Assembly: GCF_037975245.1 (NCBI RefSeq)
Contig: NC_092571.1
Coordinates: 26,984,564 to 27,048,563, forward strand
From: Apostichopus japonicus
Lineage: Eukaryota > Echinodermata > Holothuroidea > Aspidochirotida > Stichopodidae
DNA length: 64,000 nucleotides
Direction of reading: 5' to 3'
Made by a program: the position numbers and the translations under genes. This document shows positions 1 to 11,930 of the stretch, in pieces. The notes beneath the pieces are model-generated. The model was not told where the DNA came from. It saw only the letters and a program-made list of their open reading frames with translations, and searched no databases. Position 1 is the first letter of the stretch, and each line of letters starts with the position of its first letter.

Positions 1-380
1 TACTTGGGTGATAAAAACATTCTGATGCAAAGGATGCGTGAGTAATATAAACAAAAAGTTATATAAAAAATCAGTACAAAATTCGATTTCCGATCAAATA
101 TAGATTAAAAGTCCCATCAAACTTTCCAATGGAAAGTTTTCTTCCTCCTATTATATGAAAATAAAAAAATTAAACGTACGAACAGTTGACATTGACTAAT
201 ATTTATCCGGCTACAACTGTTAACACTTCTGTCTGTTTGGTTCCTGTAAGATAGGCTTGACACTAAATGTGAAACTGTGATTGGAACCCTTTAAATGTTA
301 GTTTAATGTGTAACAACTATTATATAATGACTAAACGATGTTTATTTGACAAAACCTAACTCTTTCAACGCTACAACAAC
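1..380. other. No gene seen; AT-rich 3' flank of the Ig receptor
   Basis: AT-rich sequence without a long open frame, a tRNA or a recognisable repeat. It lies beyond the poly(A) signal of the minus-strand receptor gene and looks like ordinary spacer. Confidence 0.5.
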
Positions 381-386
381 TTTATT
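381..386 (-). promoter_or_regulatory. Candidate poly(A) signal of the Ig receptor gene
   Basis: TTTATT on the plus strand reads AATAAA on the minus strand, about 200 bases past the receptor stop codon. Position and sequence fit a polyadenylation signal, although the hexamer is common in AT-rich DNA. Confidence 0.45.
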
Positions 387-582
387 TAACTTTGGAAGTA
401 TTCAACTCTAATTTGTAATACATGTTAAAACTTATCAGTGCATTTATGATAATTTCGAATTATCCTGGTACTGAGTTTTATAGTGTTGGTATGAGAAAGA
501 TAATTTTATAATTACTACTCCCTACATAAACAGGGTGCAGACGGAGAAACAAGTTTTCTGATTCCTTAAATGAAAATCACTT

Positions 583-2049
583 TTAAATTTGATTGCAATT
601 TACTTGTTTATGTTGAGGTGATATGCTATCATATAAAGGATTCACGTTATCTGGCCTGCTCGTTGAAGTTGTCTCATAAATTTCGTTTTCAACCATCTCA
701 ATCTCTTCTCCCTTCACTTGTTTGTCCGTTTTGGACGATTTTTTATGTTGATTCTCTCGTTCAGTATATGTTTCATATATAATATTATCTGTCATAGCTG
801 GTACATTTAATACATTATCATTGTCTGTCTGGGATACAATCGGTGACACAAGGTCATCATTTATGGTGATATCTCCATCATTTGCATTATTTGTACTAGA
901 GTTCTCTAAGCCTGGAACATACCTCGTTGAACGTGAATTTCTGTTGCAGTTGCGTACAGTTAAATGATATTTACGTACTACAATTATGACACATATAAAA
1001 GAGCAGATGAAAATGACAACTAACAAAACAGCTATTACTCGACCTGGGTTATTGGTTGCACTGATTTGGATCATTGATGTGATATTTCTATCTCCATAGT
1101 AACCAATACATTGTATATCCTCTGAGTTGACGTCACTTCCGGTATCCGTAACATTCAGTTCAATGTATGTGTCGCCTTCCTTAATATCATATTTCCAGTG
1201 ATTAGGGATGTTACTCCAGGTAAGGTTAACTTCACTTACATTACTGGTGCAACGTAATACTGCATTTCTAACATCACTAAAGTCGATAGTTGAAGGTGTC
1301 GCTGTGACAGAGAACAAAGGCAGAAACAGAATAGGTCCGAAGAAGCACGATCTTTGATAACTCTGATAAGGTGCTGGTAATTGTTGAGAGACATTGCAGA
1401 GAAAGACACTATTGTTAAATGATGATTTGAAGTACGATGAGAGTGATAGAGTCTTGAAGGGGTACGGGTGAGAGGATACTGTCCTGGTTGAGATGTTAGT
1501 GACGTCATTGATTTTATCTCCATCTCTGATGTAAGTTGACATCATCACTGGTGGGTCTCCTTCTTTTGAAGTACAATTCATTTCATTGACACTTTGTACC
1601 GAATCCTCAAATATGAATCGAGATTGATACGATGACGTACACGTAGGATTAACATTATCATCAATCCGAGTAAAACCCACTATTCTAGCAGATAATTCTT
1701 TTTCATTTCTACATTCAAACAGTGTGCCGTTTATTTCATTCGTTAATTTATTTATTGTAAACAAACCAGTTGTTAAATTAATCACTTCAAACTGATAGTT
1801 GGTAGCAAAATCATTTTGCAATTGCGAATCTTCAACTATTCTGTTAATTGTAGTATCAAGGCTTTTATAATTGACTTCTATCGAGCTGTTTGTCTCCTGT
1901 TCACAGTAAATTCCTACAGTACTTCCAAAAGGAAATAACCAATCATTCTCTTTCGCCCCAAAGTTTGCATATCGAATCGTCTCTTCAGAAGCAAGAATAG
2001 TAAAGAACGCAAAGATTGCTATCAATTTAAACGTCGCCTTTGAATTCAT
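583..2049 (-). CDS. Intronless Ig-type single-pass membrane receptor with tyrosine-motif tail
   Basis: Predicted 488-residue type I membrane protein that probably binds a ligand outside the cell and signals through its tail. A hydrophobic signal peptide spans about residues 6-20. The ectodomain shows three likely Ig-fold cysteine pairs: C49-C113, C159-C218 and C267-C314, the last with an LTW core at 276-278. It has many N-glycosylation sequons (for example NLT, NCT, NIT). The transmembrane helix is about 338-358, followed by an RK stop-transfer. The 130-residue tail carries IYETYT (425-428), EIYETT (458) and NPLYDSI (473). The last combines an NPxY motif (PTB-type binding) with YxxI (SH2 or sorting type). 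The whole frame is one exon, which is unusual for Ig receptors. Start: ATG directly before the signal peptide and about 65 bases below a TATA box. Family and ligand are not recognised. A decayed copy lies at 50486-50733. Confidence 0.8.
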   Translation of the reverse strand: MNSKATFKLIAIFAFFTILASEETIRYANFGAKENDWLFPFGSTVGIYCEQETNSSIEVNYKSLDTTINRIVEDSQLQNDFATNYQFEVINLTTGLFTINKLTNEINGTLFECRNEKELSARIVGFTRIDDNVNPTCTSSYQSRFIFEDSVQSVNEMNCTSKEGDPPVMMSTYIRDGDKINDVTNISTRTVSSHPYPFKTLSLSSYFKSSFNNSVFLCNVSQQLPAPYQSYQRSCFFGPILFLPLFSVTATPSTIDFSDVRNAVLRCTSNVSEVNLTWSNIPNHWKYDIKEGDTYIELNVTDTGSDVNSEDIQCIGYYGDRNITSMIQISATNNPGRVIAVLLVVIFICSFICVIIVVRKYHLTVRNCNRNSRSTRYVPGLENSSTNNANDGDITINDDLVSPIVSQTDNDNVLNVPAMTDNIIYETYTERENQHKKSSKTDKQVKGEEIEMVENEIYETTSTSRPDNVNPLYDSISPQHKQVNCNQI

Positions 2050-2111
2050 TTTAAAGCTGCGTAATGTGCGAGTTATAGGAACAATGGCTGGCTCTGGAAA
2101 AAATCCCGTAT

Positions 2112-2119
2112 AATTTATA
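2112..2119 (-). promoter_or_regulatory. TATA box of the Ig receptor gene
   Basis: TATAAATT on the minus strand, 63-70 bases upstream of the receptor ATG. This spacing predicts transcription starting about 30-40 bases before the start codon and supports a short, unspliced 5' leader. Confidence 0.5.
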
Positions 2120-2129
2120 GCTTAACAAA

Positions 2130-3030
2130 TTTCACTCGAACTACCCCTTAATAGGGATTCAATTCATAAGAGTGAAGGATATACGTTCGTTTTGTCCCAA
2201 ACTTGCAGAGAGTATCACATAATTCCATTGATTGTGGTTAGATTTTGGTGGAAGTAGTATATTTATGCGTCATTGCTTTACATCAACATTTGAACTTGTA
2301 CTTCAAAAGTTCGAAAATATACTCGAAATGTATTTGCTTTTCATTTATCAGTATTAATCATGCAAACGAAATGTTGTCCTATTATTTCTGTTCAACATTT
2401 CATCTGACAACTCGATCATCGCAAAATGTCGAAAAATTATATAGTTTGTATGAAAGACGTTTGACTATCTTAGTTGTAAAAGTGACCGTTGTTGTCGAGT
2501 TTAGGAGTACCATTTGTCATAAGTTTGACATATCGACTTCTCATTAAAAAGAAAACGATCTGACCTCTCATTTTGACGTCTTATCGAAATAGTGATGAAT
2601 ATCCTCCATTAACATATTTCGGACGAGAGGGGAAGTGTTGAATGACAATAATGTTGCTAACAGAACCCTTCTTCCTCTCGTATTGATTTGATTCGTTTAG
2701 CATGACTACGCTAACCCGATATCACAGTCCCGGTAGGCATGCTAGTGAATCTAATGCAAACTGTACCTGCGTCATTAAAATCCTTCAGAAATTACCCAGC
2801 ATAGCGTACTGGTCTAGAAGAATTAATCCATTTTAAAGATAATAACTAGAATTAAATCCAATGAGATGATTCCTTTGTATCTTCAGGTCCATAAATGCTT
2901 TACTTATATACGTCATCTGTCCATTATACACAAATTAGTCGATTGTCAACTCGTTCAACATTTTCCATCCGATATTTGAATAACAATATAATTGCAGGCT
3001 TCAGATTTTCAACTCGTGACTCCATCACAC
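2130..3030. other. No gene seen; AT-rich spacer
   Basis: The frames here are short and have no family resemblance. No TIR element or tandem repeat was recognised. Confidence 0.4.
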
Positions 3031-3034
3031 TACG

Positions 3035-3150
3035 ACGTTGTCACAGAATGTTAGCACCAATCAAAATAGATCTCAGAAAAGATTTAGGGTTTCAGCCAAT
3101 CGCAGGCATTTCCTGGATAAACAACATGTCTGCGCCCTTGTGTAAACTTA
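3035..3150 (+). repeat. Promoter-like repeat with two CCAAT boxes, copy 1
   Basis: About 115 bases recur in inverted orientation at 16822-16935. Shared blocks include GTTAGCACCAATCAAAATAG, a TTTCAGCCAATCGC block and TGTCTGCGCCC followed by TGTAAAC. The two CCAAT boxes sit about 40 bases apart. It could be a dispersed repeat or a duplicated promoter; the sequence alone does not decide. Confidence 0.55.
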
Positions 3151-3557
3151 TGCCGATCCCGGTTTCAGTAGTGTACATGGAATTACGTACTAATAGCTAA
3201 GGCCTATACTAGTTACAGTTACTTTATTACGCTGAACAACCGAAATGAAGGCTTCAGTTCCTATTTTTGATATGAACGCAATGCATGTGTGCCCGGTGAC
3301 TGTGCTGAGGACTAGCAGGTAAAAGTGGTCGGATTTTCACAAAATAACGTTATTGCGTTACTTGACAAATTGACAATTCGTCCATATGAGTCAGTTACAC
3401 ACTGAGACTGGAGTAGGCTAGGCCCTAATAATTAAATAGGCAAAGGCCTAACGTTTACAGCTCGTATGGCACCTGTACCTATTTATCTGAAAACCAAAGT
3501 CATGATGAGGGACGTGTTGAAGATTCATGTGGATCTTCCAGGCAGGTAGGTCTAGGC

Positions 3558-4060
3558 CAGGGTTGTCCAACCTTTTGCAGAGGAGGGCCACATGGAATGA
3601 TTATGATGAACCCTAGCCTGAACATGGGCAGCATGAACCCTAGCCTACGCTCGATTTTTTGCCCGAAGCCCAAGGCAACAAAATGTGAGCACTGCAAGCA
3701 GAGCGCACTGATTATACAGTTGTTATTCTGCCGATTCGAAGTAAGCTTTCACATTCATATGGTACGGATTCTAAAGTCAGGCCCTGATGGTACTGATTTA
3801 TTTTCCGTCCTGATAAAACGGATGAATAAAGTTCAGCCGCCCACCCCTCCCCCCCCCCCCTCCACTGAGAGAGTGTCACACAAACTGACCTGTATGCAGT
3901 TTTTGGACGCAGAAGGTTCGGATGAAGTTTATATAGCTTCAAATTGTTATCAAAATATCTGCTCACTAAAACTTCGCACCGTAGATAATCTCTGGCGGGC
4001 CGGACGCAGCCCTGAGGCCGGTCGTACTGTGGCCCGCGGGCCGTAGGTTGGACAGCCCTG
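3558..4060. mobile_element. hAT-type MITE with perfect 8-bp target duplication
   Basis: The ends are inverted: CAGGGTTGTCCAACCT on the left and the complement of CAGGGCTGTCCAACCTACG on the right. The flanks 3550-3557 and 4061-4068 are both GTCTAGGC, a perfect 8-bp target-site duplication typical of hAT transposons. The 503-bp element includes a C-rich stretch and a GGCCCGCGGGCC palindrome near its right end. Frames inside it (for example 3597-4046) have no transposase signature, so it is non-autonomous. It resembles the widespread CAGGGGTGTCCAA class of hAT elements. Confidence 0.88.
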
Positions 4061-4439
4061 GTCTAGGCTATATAATGTTTCTTCTCCAGTCCTACATTTG
4101 TTCAAACAAGAGGATATTATTCCTACTTCCCCATGATATTTCAAAAATATGATAGATTTGAAGACAAACAAAGGTGTGATTGAGATATTGAAATGCAATG
4201 GTCTCCAACTGTGTAAACTCATTGAACTTCAATAGGCCTGTACATGTTATGATATTCGTTGTAAATTGATTGTGCCATTAATAACATTGTCTGCAAAAAA
4301 AAAAACATTTTTACAGGTTGCACAAGATTATTCTTCCCCCGATGAAGTCTTCTCAAAATAGGTGGGCTGTGTGGAATGCAATGTATTTTCCATATAGTGG
4401 ATACTTACTCCACATCCATGACTTACTCCACTCATCATA

Positions 4440-4740
4440 TTTATTTTTTTATTTATTTCAACTTTATTTTAAGAGGGTAGCTCGTTTAGCAATAGCTAAT
4501 CTTCCACGAGGCCCTCTGATAAGACATATAATAATATAAAAAGTATGAAAGTTTAAGAAGTCATAAATACAATAATAATGCTTAATAAAATAGTTTTTAA
4601 AAAAATAGTTTTCTAAAAAGACATATAATGAAAAATAGTTTTTAAAAAGACATATAATAATATAAAAAGTATGAAGATTTAAGAAGTCGTAAAAACATTA
4701 ATAATGCTTAATAAAAAAGTTTTTAAAAAAAAAATATTTA
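4440..4740. repeat. Probable LINE 3' end with a 126-bp tandem duplication
   Basis: Starts with a TTTATTTATTTCAACTTTATT tract like those at the ends of invertebrate LINEs. A block beginning AGACATATAATAATATAAAA then occurs twice (about 4522 and 4648), period 126 bases, with a few substitutions. No coding sequence. The LINE origin is inference. Confidence 0.4.
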
Positions 4741-7620
4741 TTTATTCATACATTCATCCCCCTGCTGATGGTTCTCCAAAGTTTCATTCCCTACAGTATG
4801 TGTGGCAATTGTATTGAGGTATGATTTGTTCTTTGACATTCAACTCCAAAATTGGACTTCAGTTTTAAAGTTCCAGGTGCTAGAAACATAGACCAAATTG
4901 ATTTTTTTCTTTTTGGAACTTGTTAGGCCATTATATAATCTGTTCTGGTGATGCAGAATTCATTCAGCAGATGGTTCAATTCCATCAACAGATATCATAC
5001 AGCCATACAGTTTCCAAAAAGAAGGTCAAGTATTCGGCACCATCATGAGACTTGTAACAAAAGGAATTACAGGATTTTTCAATGGCAAAGCTCTCGTTGA
5101 ATTTCCTCACATTGTCTACATAGGAATTTTCTTTGTGATACAGTAATCTAGCTTTCTAGTGTCAATCACTCTACATAGCAAATGCGAACAGTAGGGGTAA
5201 TTTTAAAGTTATCATGACTTCATTATAGACCATCCACTGGTGTTCCAATGAAAGGCTCAAAATGAGTTGTTAGCTCGGCAGCTAACTTCAGTTTAAACAA
5301 CAAAAACTGTTAAAAGGAAACATGTTTGGATGGTGCCATCTCATATCTTGGAACTACTGGAACGGATAACTAATATATATATTTATATATAGAGAAGAAC
5401 AGCTCTCAGCAAACTGGTTAGACATGTGTATGGAAATATCTGTAGTCAGTGGACCTGCAGTTTCCCACCGGGATGCTCTGTAGGCCCATATGTTTAAACA
5501 AAAGAAATTTTTATTACACACATAGGCATACATTTCTCATCAGAAACTATGAAGTTGTGCAAATTGTTGAACTATGCAAATATTACAGCATGTTGTCATG
5601 GCTGAGCTAACAATGGATGTTTTTGAGCACCTCTCGTCAAGCCAATGTGTTCATAAGCACCATTAGATGACTGCATGGAAATAAACCCATATTTTCACTT
5701 GTAATCCATTTGTGCTTAACTTTGCAACTCACCACCCCAGATAAAGTTATCATGAACAATATTCATCTTGTATAATGTTCTCCAAATTTCTCCCACTTAG
5801 TATTTGCTATTCTGTGTTCCCCAGTTTTCCATTAAGGACATGCATTAGTCACTGATTCACATATTATCTGTCTAATTTTTGTCCATTTTAAGGCACTGTA
5901 CCACCCCAGAAGTGTTTAATACTGAAACTGGTAAATGGAAAGTGGTGGACACAGCATACATAAGCCTATGGAGGAACATTACCTCAAAAATTGCAGGTAC
6001 TTTATGAATAATTGTATTCATATCCACATACTGTATAGTTAATGTTGTGCATAGTGAGTGTGTCTGTAAAACTAGTAGGTGAGGTTGATCTCATATAGAA
6101 TGGTATATCAAGGCAGTGTCCAGTAAAAAGGAGACTTCAACTGCAATAGCAATTATCTCTTGATAATATATAACAAAATGACAATATGTGAGGAAGTGAG
6201 TGGGGTGGGAATTGGGGACAGCAAAATGAACACATAAATTGGTATCACTGTTCCTGTGGCTATGTAAAGGTCCCTTGGAATTTCTTTATATTCTTGCAAG
6301 GAAAAAGTTAATGAGTAAAATGTTTATGCAATACAGAGGCCGGGTAAAGAAAGTAGATATGCATTGAGGGTGTTTCAAGTATATCACTAATTCCAGGTGG
6401 GGTTCCTCTTAAAGGTATGCTATAATGGCCCCAAATATGCTAGATATTCAAATATGGTCACCTTTGGTCAAAATTATTAAACTTTTTTATTACAAACTTT
6501 GAGGAAATTTCCTAACTGGGACATTTAGTCATCTTGTGTGTCCTTAACAATTTCTTAGAAAAGTTTGTATAGTAAAGACCTCCAGGAAAGTACTTTTTGA
6601 AAACTTCTAGCAGTTATAGCATGCTATAATTTGGGACCTATACTGACTACCTTTAAAGCCAAAAGTTTGACTAATCTCTGTGCCAAAATACCCCCAAAAG
6701 TATGGACAAGTATTGTTATTCTATAGTGGCTGACACTGGGAACCACCACCTGTCAGTCAGAACTTTGTAGTACTTTAGGGTGGAGGTTGAGGGGGTAGGG
6801 GTATCTGACTAAAACTGAGAGGTGTTGCCAAGTAGAAGCATAAACACAGTATGTCTTCTGGGAAACAATATTCTTGATAGGGTTACAAGCAAATCATTTA
6901 AAACAAAGAAGAAATGGAAAAATAGAGACTTAACTTTAAACATAATGGTAACCTATGGGTTTTCTCTCCTGACCAATGCAGTAAGTACAAGGCACCTCTC
7001 AGTATGTGAAATGACTGTGTTTATCTAATGGTTTTAATTTGTTCTTTTTTAATTGAGAACTAGCCATCCATCATATCATCATCATAGCATATGAGTAAGA
7101 GTATAAACTTCTAGAAATAATTAAAAAATCATTGATTTCAATGCTTCATACTCATGGTTTAGTGGGCAATGACTTTGTGTAATACCCTGTAATACCCAGG
7201 ACACCTTGAAGCAGGAGCCACGACAAAGCAAAAACATGAGAAATGATCTGCAGAAAGTTATGAACAGTTGTTAATTTTGTTTTTAACTTCCTGATATCTA
7301 CAAAATATATTGTATTGCTTCCTAACTATTCGTTTATTTTACTACATTTTATTCATGAAGGCACCAATTCAATGCAAAGTGTGTTTCTTGAAATGCCGCG
7401 AAGATGGAAACAGTTGCTGACAACATCTGAAGTACGGTGGTTTGGAGCATTCAGTGTTTATGTGGTCCAAGCATGTTACAGCATTTGTTGAGTGAAATAG
7501 TGAACCATAATAACTTGCACACATCCACTAAGAAAAGCGGAGGGGTGAGGTGGGGAGGGTGGGCGGGTCGAGAGTTTCAGGTACATCAATCCATGGGCAA
7601 CTTAATGTATAAATGCCCTA
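4741..7620. other. No confident gene; ordinary non-coding DNA
   Basis: AT-rich sequence with short unsupported frames. The only coding-like patch is the small exon candidate at 5910-5996. No TIR pair, tRNA or long repeat was recognised. Confidence 0.4.
5910..5996 (+). other. Exon-like 87-bp open segment, gene unknown
   Basis: Bounded by an acceptor-like CCACCCCAG and a donor-like GCAG|GTACTT. After two phase bases one frame stays open and reads VFNTETGKWKVVDTAYISLW and on, with amino-acid use that looks coded rather than random. No partner exons were found nearby and the family is not recognised. It may be one exon of a gene with long introns, a transposon remnant or chance. Confidence 0.25.
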
Positions 7621-7624
7621 AATA

Positions 7625-7800
7625 TTATTATTCATCATCATTCTTATTGTTATTATTATTATTATTGTTGTTGTTGTTACTATAATTACTATTATTATTA
7701 TTGTCATTATCATCATTCTTATTATTATTGTTGTTGTTACTATTATTATCGTCATCATCATCGTTATCATGATTATTATTATTATTGGAAAATCGTTGTT
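7625..7800. repeat. ATT/TTG-rich trinucleotide microsatellite
   Basis: Long runs of ATT, GTT and TCA-type triplets (TTATTATTATTATT, TTGTTGTTG, ATCATCATC) with interruptions. The leucine-rich frame across it is an artefact of the triplet repeat. Confidence 0.85.
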
Positions 7801-8219
7801 GTCATCATTATTACTATTATTAAGGCTTCGGAGGGGGTGGAGTGGTATAGGCAGCTGGGATTGTAATGATTTTTACAGTACATTTCAATTAAGTTTATTT
7901 CAAGCTCTTTATCACATCTTTTCTCTTAACCTATATATTCATATTTTGTGTACCTCGTGTATTTTTACATTTATACTATATTTTTGGTTTGAAATAAAAA
8001 GAATAAAATAGAAAAGTCTGAGTCATTGTATTACAGTTGCTGTAGTTCTCTGGGCATTATATCCAGAAACAGGCCTCTTTTTGATTCCTTGCCAAAGGCT
8101 GAAGAAATCAATGCGATGGTGATTGTGTGGGTTTGCGGGTGTGTGTGTGCGTGTTTGTATGTAACACTCTCTTGTAAACACGATATCTCAATAATTGAAG
8201 CTTGTATTTAACTCATACT

Positions 8220-8480
8220 CTACATGTGGGTAACCCATATTAGGACTACTATTGTTTTTGGTGGAGGTCAAAGGTCATTTGAGGTCACCAGAGGTCAAAC
8301 TAAAAACCACTTAAACTGCTTGTAAACACAATATCTTATAGGTGGGGTAACTTGGAAGGATTTCATACTTAGTATGTAGATGGCCCATATTGTGTAGAAG
8401 ATCCCTATTATATTGGACACGGGTCAACAGTCATTTGAGGTCAGCAGAGGTGAAAGTCTGGAAAACTTGTAAAAAAATTA
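8220..8480 (+). repeat. Two-unit AGGTCA-rich dispersed repeat
   Basis: Unit one holds AGGTCA at 8265-8270, 8272-8277, 8282-8287 and 8292-8297; the first pair has DR1 spacing. A diverged second unit at about 8373-8470 repeats the order 'cccatatt ... tcatttgaggtca-cagaggt'. Related AGGTCA clusters occur at 62490-62610. Non-coding. Confidence 0.6.
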
Positions 8481-10497
8481 CTCTAAAAGTGAAATTGCGT
8501 TAATTTCCAACAAAGCACGTAGATTGCCTTTGGTGAGAACAAAATCGCTGTGGAATTTCATGCGTGTCAAACTTCCTTTGAGGTCAAGAGAAGTAGTTTT
8601 CAGAAAACCCATTCTACGGTACCCATCATCGACCATACTGTCATCACATACATGTTTCTGCCTACGATGATGAGCAAGCCTATATCATTTCGTCGTCCGG
8701 ATCAGGCATCCGTACAAAAGTGTCGCAACGAAACCGGTATATACGAGCTGCATTTCGTGTAAGTTACTGAGTTCCTGTAGGTTCTCTCTGGCCAGTATCT
8801 TTGTAGTAAGCAGTAAGATTTTGATATGTACTTGGTATGTCGAGGATCCATATCAATTAAAGAACCCTATTGTTTTGGTGAAGGTCAATACAGCCCAAAC
8901 TGTGAAACCTACAAACATGATATATCCAAATCTCTCAAGTTGAAATCAAAGCCCTAACAAAATTTCTCCTATGGGCAAGGAATCACTAAATCTTTGACTT
9001 TCTGGTTTCTCATTTGCTCATTACTAGGCTGCTCATTGTCCTTTTGTAAATGATGTATTCATCCTTTAAGAAAAGTGAATAATAAAGAAAAATACCCCAG
9101 TAGCACGGCTAATAAATGAGCAGTGATGTAAGATGTTTGAATAGCTATACCTACCGGACCAAAGTTCAGCAGGCTGATTCGAAATATACCAATAACAGAT
9201 GAGAACAATTTGCGGAAGGAAGGAGTGCTTCTATATAAACCTTCACATGATCAGCTATACACAATAGTGCACATGTTTTGTAGCCTTTATAGTCCAATAC
9301 ACCTGTTTTCTTAAAGTTATTCCGTAAGAGTGGGGGGGGGGTCTTTGAAGGGGGGAAGGGTCCGATCTTCGAATTTTATGGCTTATTGGGTCACTAGTTC
9401 CCAATCATATTCGAGACGGATGCTCATACCATTTCTGGTTTAGAAGTTAAAAATGGTTAAAGTGCTCAACTGGCCATATTTTCAAACTGAGGCTAAAAAT
9501 CGAAAGAAACTTGCAGAACTAATAGTTCTATAGAAAACTTCCCCACCTTCCAAACGAGTGTGATAACGTCACAGAATCACAGGAGAATGGCATGTCCAAA
9601 ATATTAAAGTCTTAAGAAAGTCAAAATCTTGGTTGGAACTAAATTTTATATGTGCGGCATTAAGTGGAAAGGTTTTCGACCTCGAAAAGAATTTTCCAAA
9701 CAATTATGGCGTTAACCCTCACCCTATAGGTTTACCATTAGGGTTAGCCTGATTAATTATGGTGTCTAAATGAAGAGGTCTATAGGAAGCTGAACCTCCG
9801 AATGCATATTATGGCAGACCGATGCTTTCACGTGATATCCATGTATTAGCTCAGTGTAAGTTGCTCTCCATGTGAGGGCGCTTCATAAGAATACTTTCTA
9901 AGGCAAACACCACAGCACTGGAAAGATCTGTCAACTTGAAACTTATAATTACCTTGAAAGCTAATTGCAAAGGTCGTTTTGAAAATTAAATCCCGATTTT
10001 CCCGTCTTTTAACTCCAAGCGGATGTGATGTAGTCGTGTACGTCAATATGTCGGAAATGCAACATGCAATGGCATAATAATTTGTGGCGTATATACAGCA
10101 TGCCACTTTCTCTTACTTCTCACGTTTCATATCTTTTCTTTTCTACTTGAATAAAAGTCGGCATGTTAAAAAGACATAAACAATTTTTAAAAAATATAAT
10201 AAGAAAGTTACCAGAGGTCGGAGGCAATTGAAATGACATTGAAAAAATGAGCTTGGTTTTTCATATGTAAATATAGAATTTCAAGCCAGTCGGGCAAAGT
10301 TTACATTGGCACCAAATACCGCTCCACAATATAACGTCATAAAAATCGATAAAAATACTGTTTGCCCTAGAATTGGACTCGCTGGGTCCATTGATGCAAT
10401 GATCAGGACGATCAAATGCATTATTTTAGAAAGTGGGAGGAAAATGAAAGGGTAGATAATTATGATATCATTCCGAGTCTATACAGCTAGGGGAGGC
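8481..10497. other. No gene seen
   Basis: Short frames only, a G-run near 9330 and AT-rich stretches. The 86-codon minus frame at 9846-10106 has no recognisable domain. Nothing here is supported as a gene. Confidence 0.4.
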
Positions 10498-11207
10498 CAG
10501 TGGCGTAGCCAGAGGGAGCCAGATTTTTTACTTTCAAATTTGCTTTGTGCTACAGTCTTGCCTCCCCCCCCCCCCCCAAATGAAATCCAGTGATGTATTC
10601 AAAATACTTCTTTTTACATTTTTTCGAGTTCTAATCAAAAGTATTCATACCTCAGGGCTCATGTTCATACTTCATGTAAGGTCAGAACTTGGAAATCACA
10701 CCGAGATATTATACATTTTGGGCCTTTATCATACCCACATACGGAGACCGTTGATCAATGTCGTCCTACAGAATAAGCGCCAATAATTTGGCCGGTTGTA
10801 ACTATTACAAACTAAAGCTAGCAACCCATGTGTATTTTCAGCGACTTATGATGCCACTTGTGGAGAATTTTCACTGCACGTATAGGCCCAATGGGCCTAG
10901 TGTAACTTGTTTGTGTGGAAATCTGGGCATGTAGGCCTAGTGAATTAGAGTAGCTAATTTATTCATTGTAGGCCTATCCTTTCCATAATGTGCGGAATTA
11001 TGCAGAAACCACGATGTCTCTGCAATAGAGGTAAATTAAGTGAAAGTGTGTCATGTTCCACTGAACCATTGGATGTGTATTTGTGCAGACGAGGTAACCC
11101 GTTAATACATATATTTCTTGGTAATTCCTACCATCAACCATCGAGGGATGGTAGGAATTAACCCTCTTTAAGAAAATCTTGCCCCCCTAATGTTAGCTAC
11201 GCCACAG
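10498..11207. mobile_element. hAT-type MITE (CAGTGGCGTAGC ends)
   Basis: The left end is CAGTGGCGTAGCC and the right end is the complement of CTGTGGCGTAGCT. Flanks are GGGGAGGC (10490-10497) and TGGGAGGC (11208-11215), an 8-bp target duplication with one mismatch. A C-run near the left end and CCCCCC near the right end are typical of the related families in this window. No transposase is encoded. Confidence 0.7.
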
Positions 11208-11263
11208 TGGGAGGCCACGTTGACTTAGAACTTATGTTGTTGGTACAAGACCACAGATGGGAC

Positions 11264-11922
11264 CAAGGGCGGCGGAAGCACTTTTAATCTGGGGGGGGGG
11301 GGGACCGACATCAAAGGGCACTTTGCAGAAATTCGATTAGACTGATGCAGCCTTATATTTAGTACCCTTTGTAACTCTTATTGTATTATCTTATTTGCGT
11401 ATACACATCACTCCATCAACACCGCCCCCCCCCCCCAATAAGGAAAATATGCATAGGCCCTACTAGCACTGCAATATCCAATGTGCAAATTGGGAAACAA
11501 GGAACAAGTTTTCTTTTGAGACAAAATGAGGTGAAATCATGCTAGTTGCTAATGTAGGAATCTTCCGAATTAGAGTTTATTTCTTGTTACTATCTGAACA
11601 ATTTTTTCCATTCGAAATAGCTTTGAGTTTGACCCACAGAGATTCATTAAAAGTCAGGGGCGTAGCCAGGATTTGCAAAGTTGTATGCACGACTATCTGA
11701 GCGGAGCGCCACCATCGGTTGGCGCGGAGCGTAAAAGAAAATTGTTGGTTTTACAAACCCCTCAGATGGCCGGAAACAGCTCTTCCCGAGTGTTCATTCT
11801 GGTTCCCTGGCCTCTTGCTAACTTGAGACACCTCAATTTTTATGTAGAAAAAGGGCACATTTTTAACCTGAGGAAAAGTGGGGGGGGGGGGAGGCACGTG
11901 CCCCCCGGTTCCGCCGCCCTTG
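11264..11922. mobile_element. hAT-type MITE with 14-bp perfect TIRs and 8-bp TSD
   Basis: Ends are CAAGGGCGGCGGAA and its exact complement. Flanks 11256-11263 and 11923-11930 are both GATGGGAC. Inside, from about 11655, lies a second repeat with the 'GAGCGCCACCATCGGTTGGCGCG'-type hairpin core seen also at 37.6, 40.25, 47.98 and 48.7 kb, so this element is composite or carries a nested copy. It has long G and C runs and no transposase. Confidence 0.85.
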
Positions 11923-11930
11923 GATGGGAC

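Noticed and set aside
3597-4046. 149-codon plus frame at 3.6-4.0 kb
   Set aside because: Lies wholly inside a non-autonomous hAT MITE and spans a C-run; no transposase motif.
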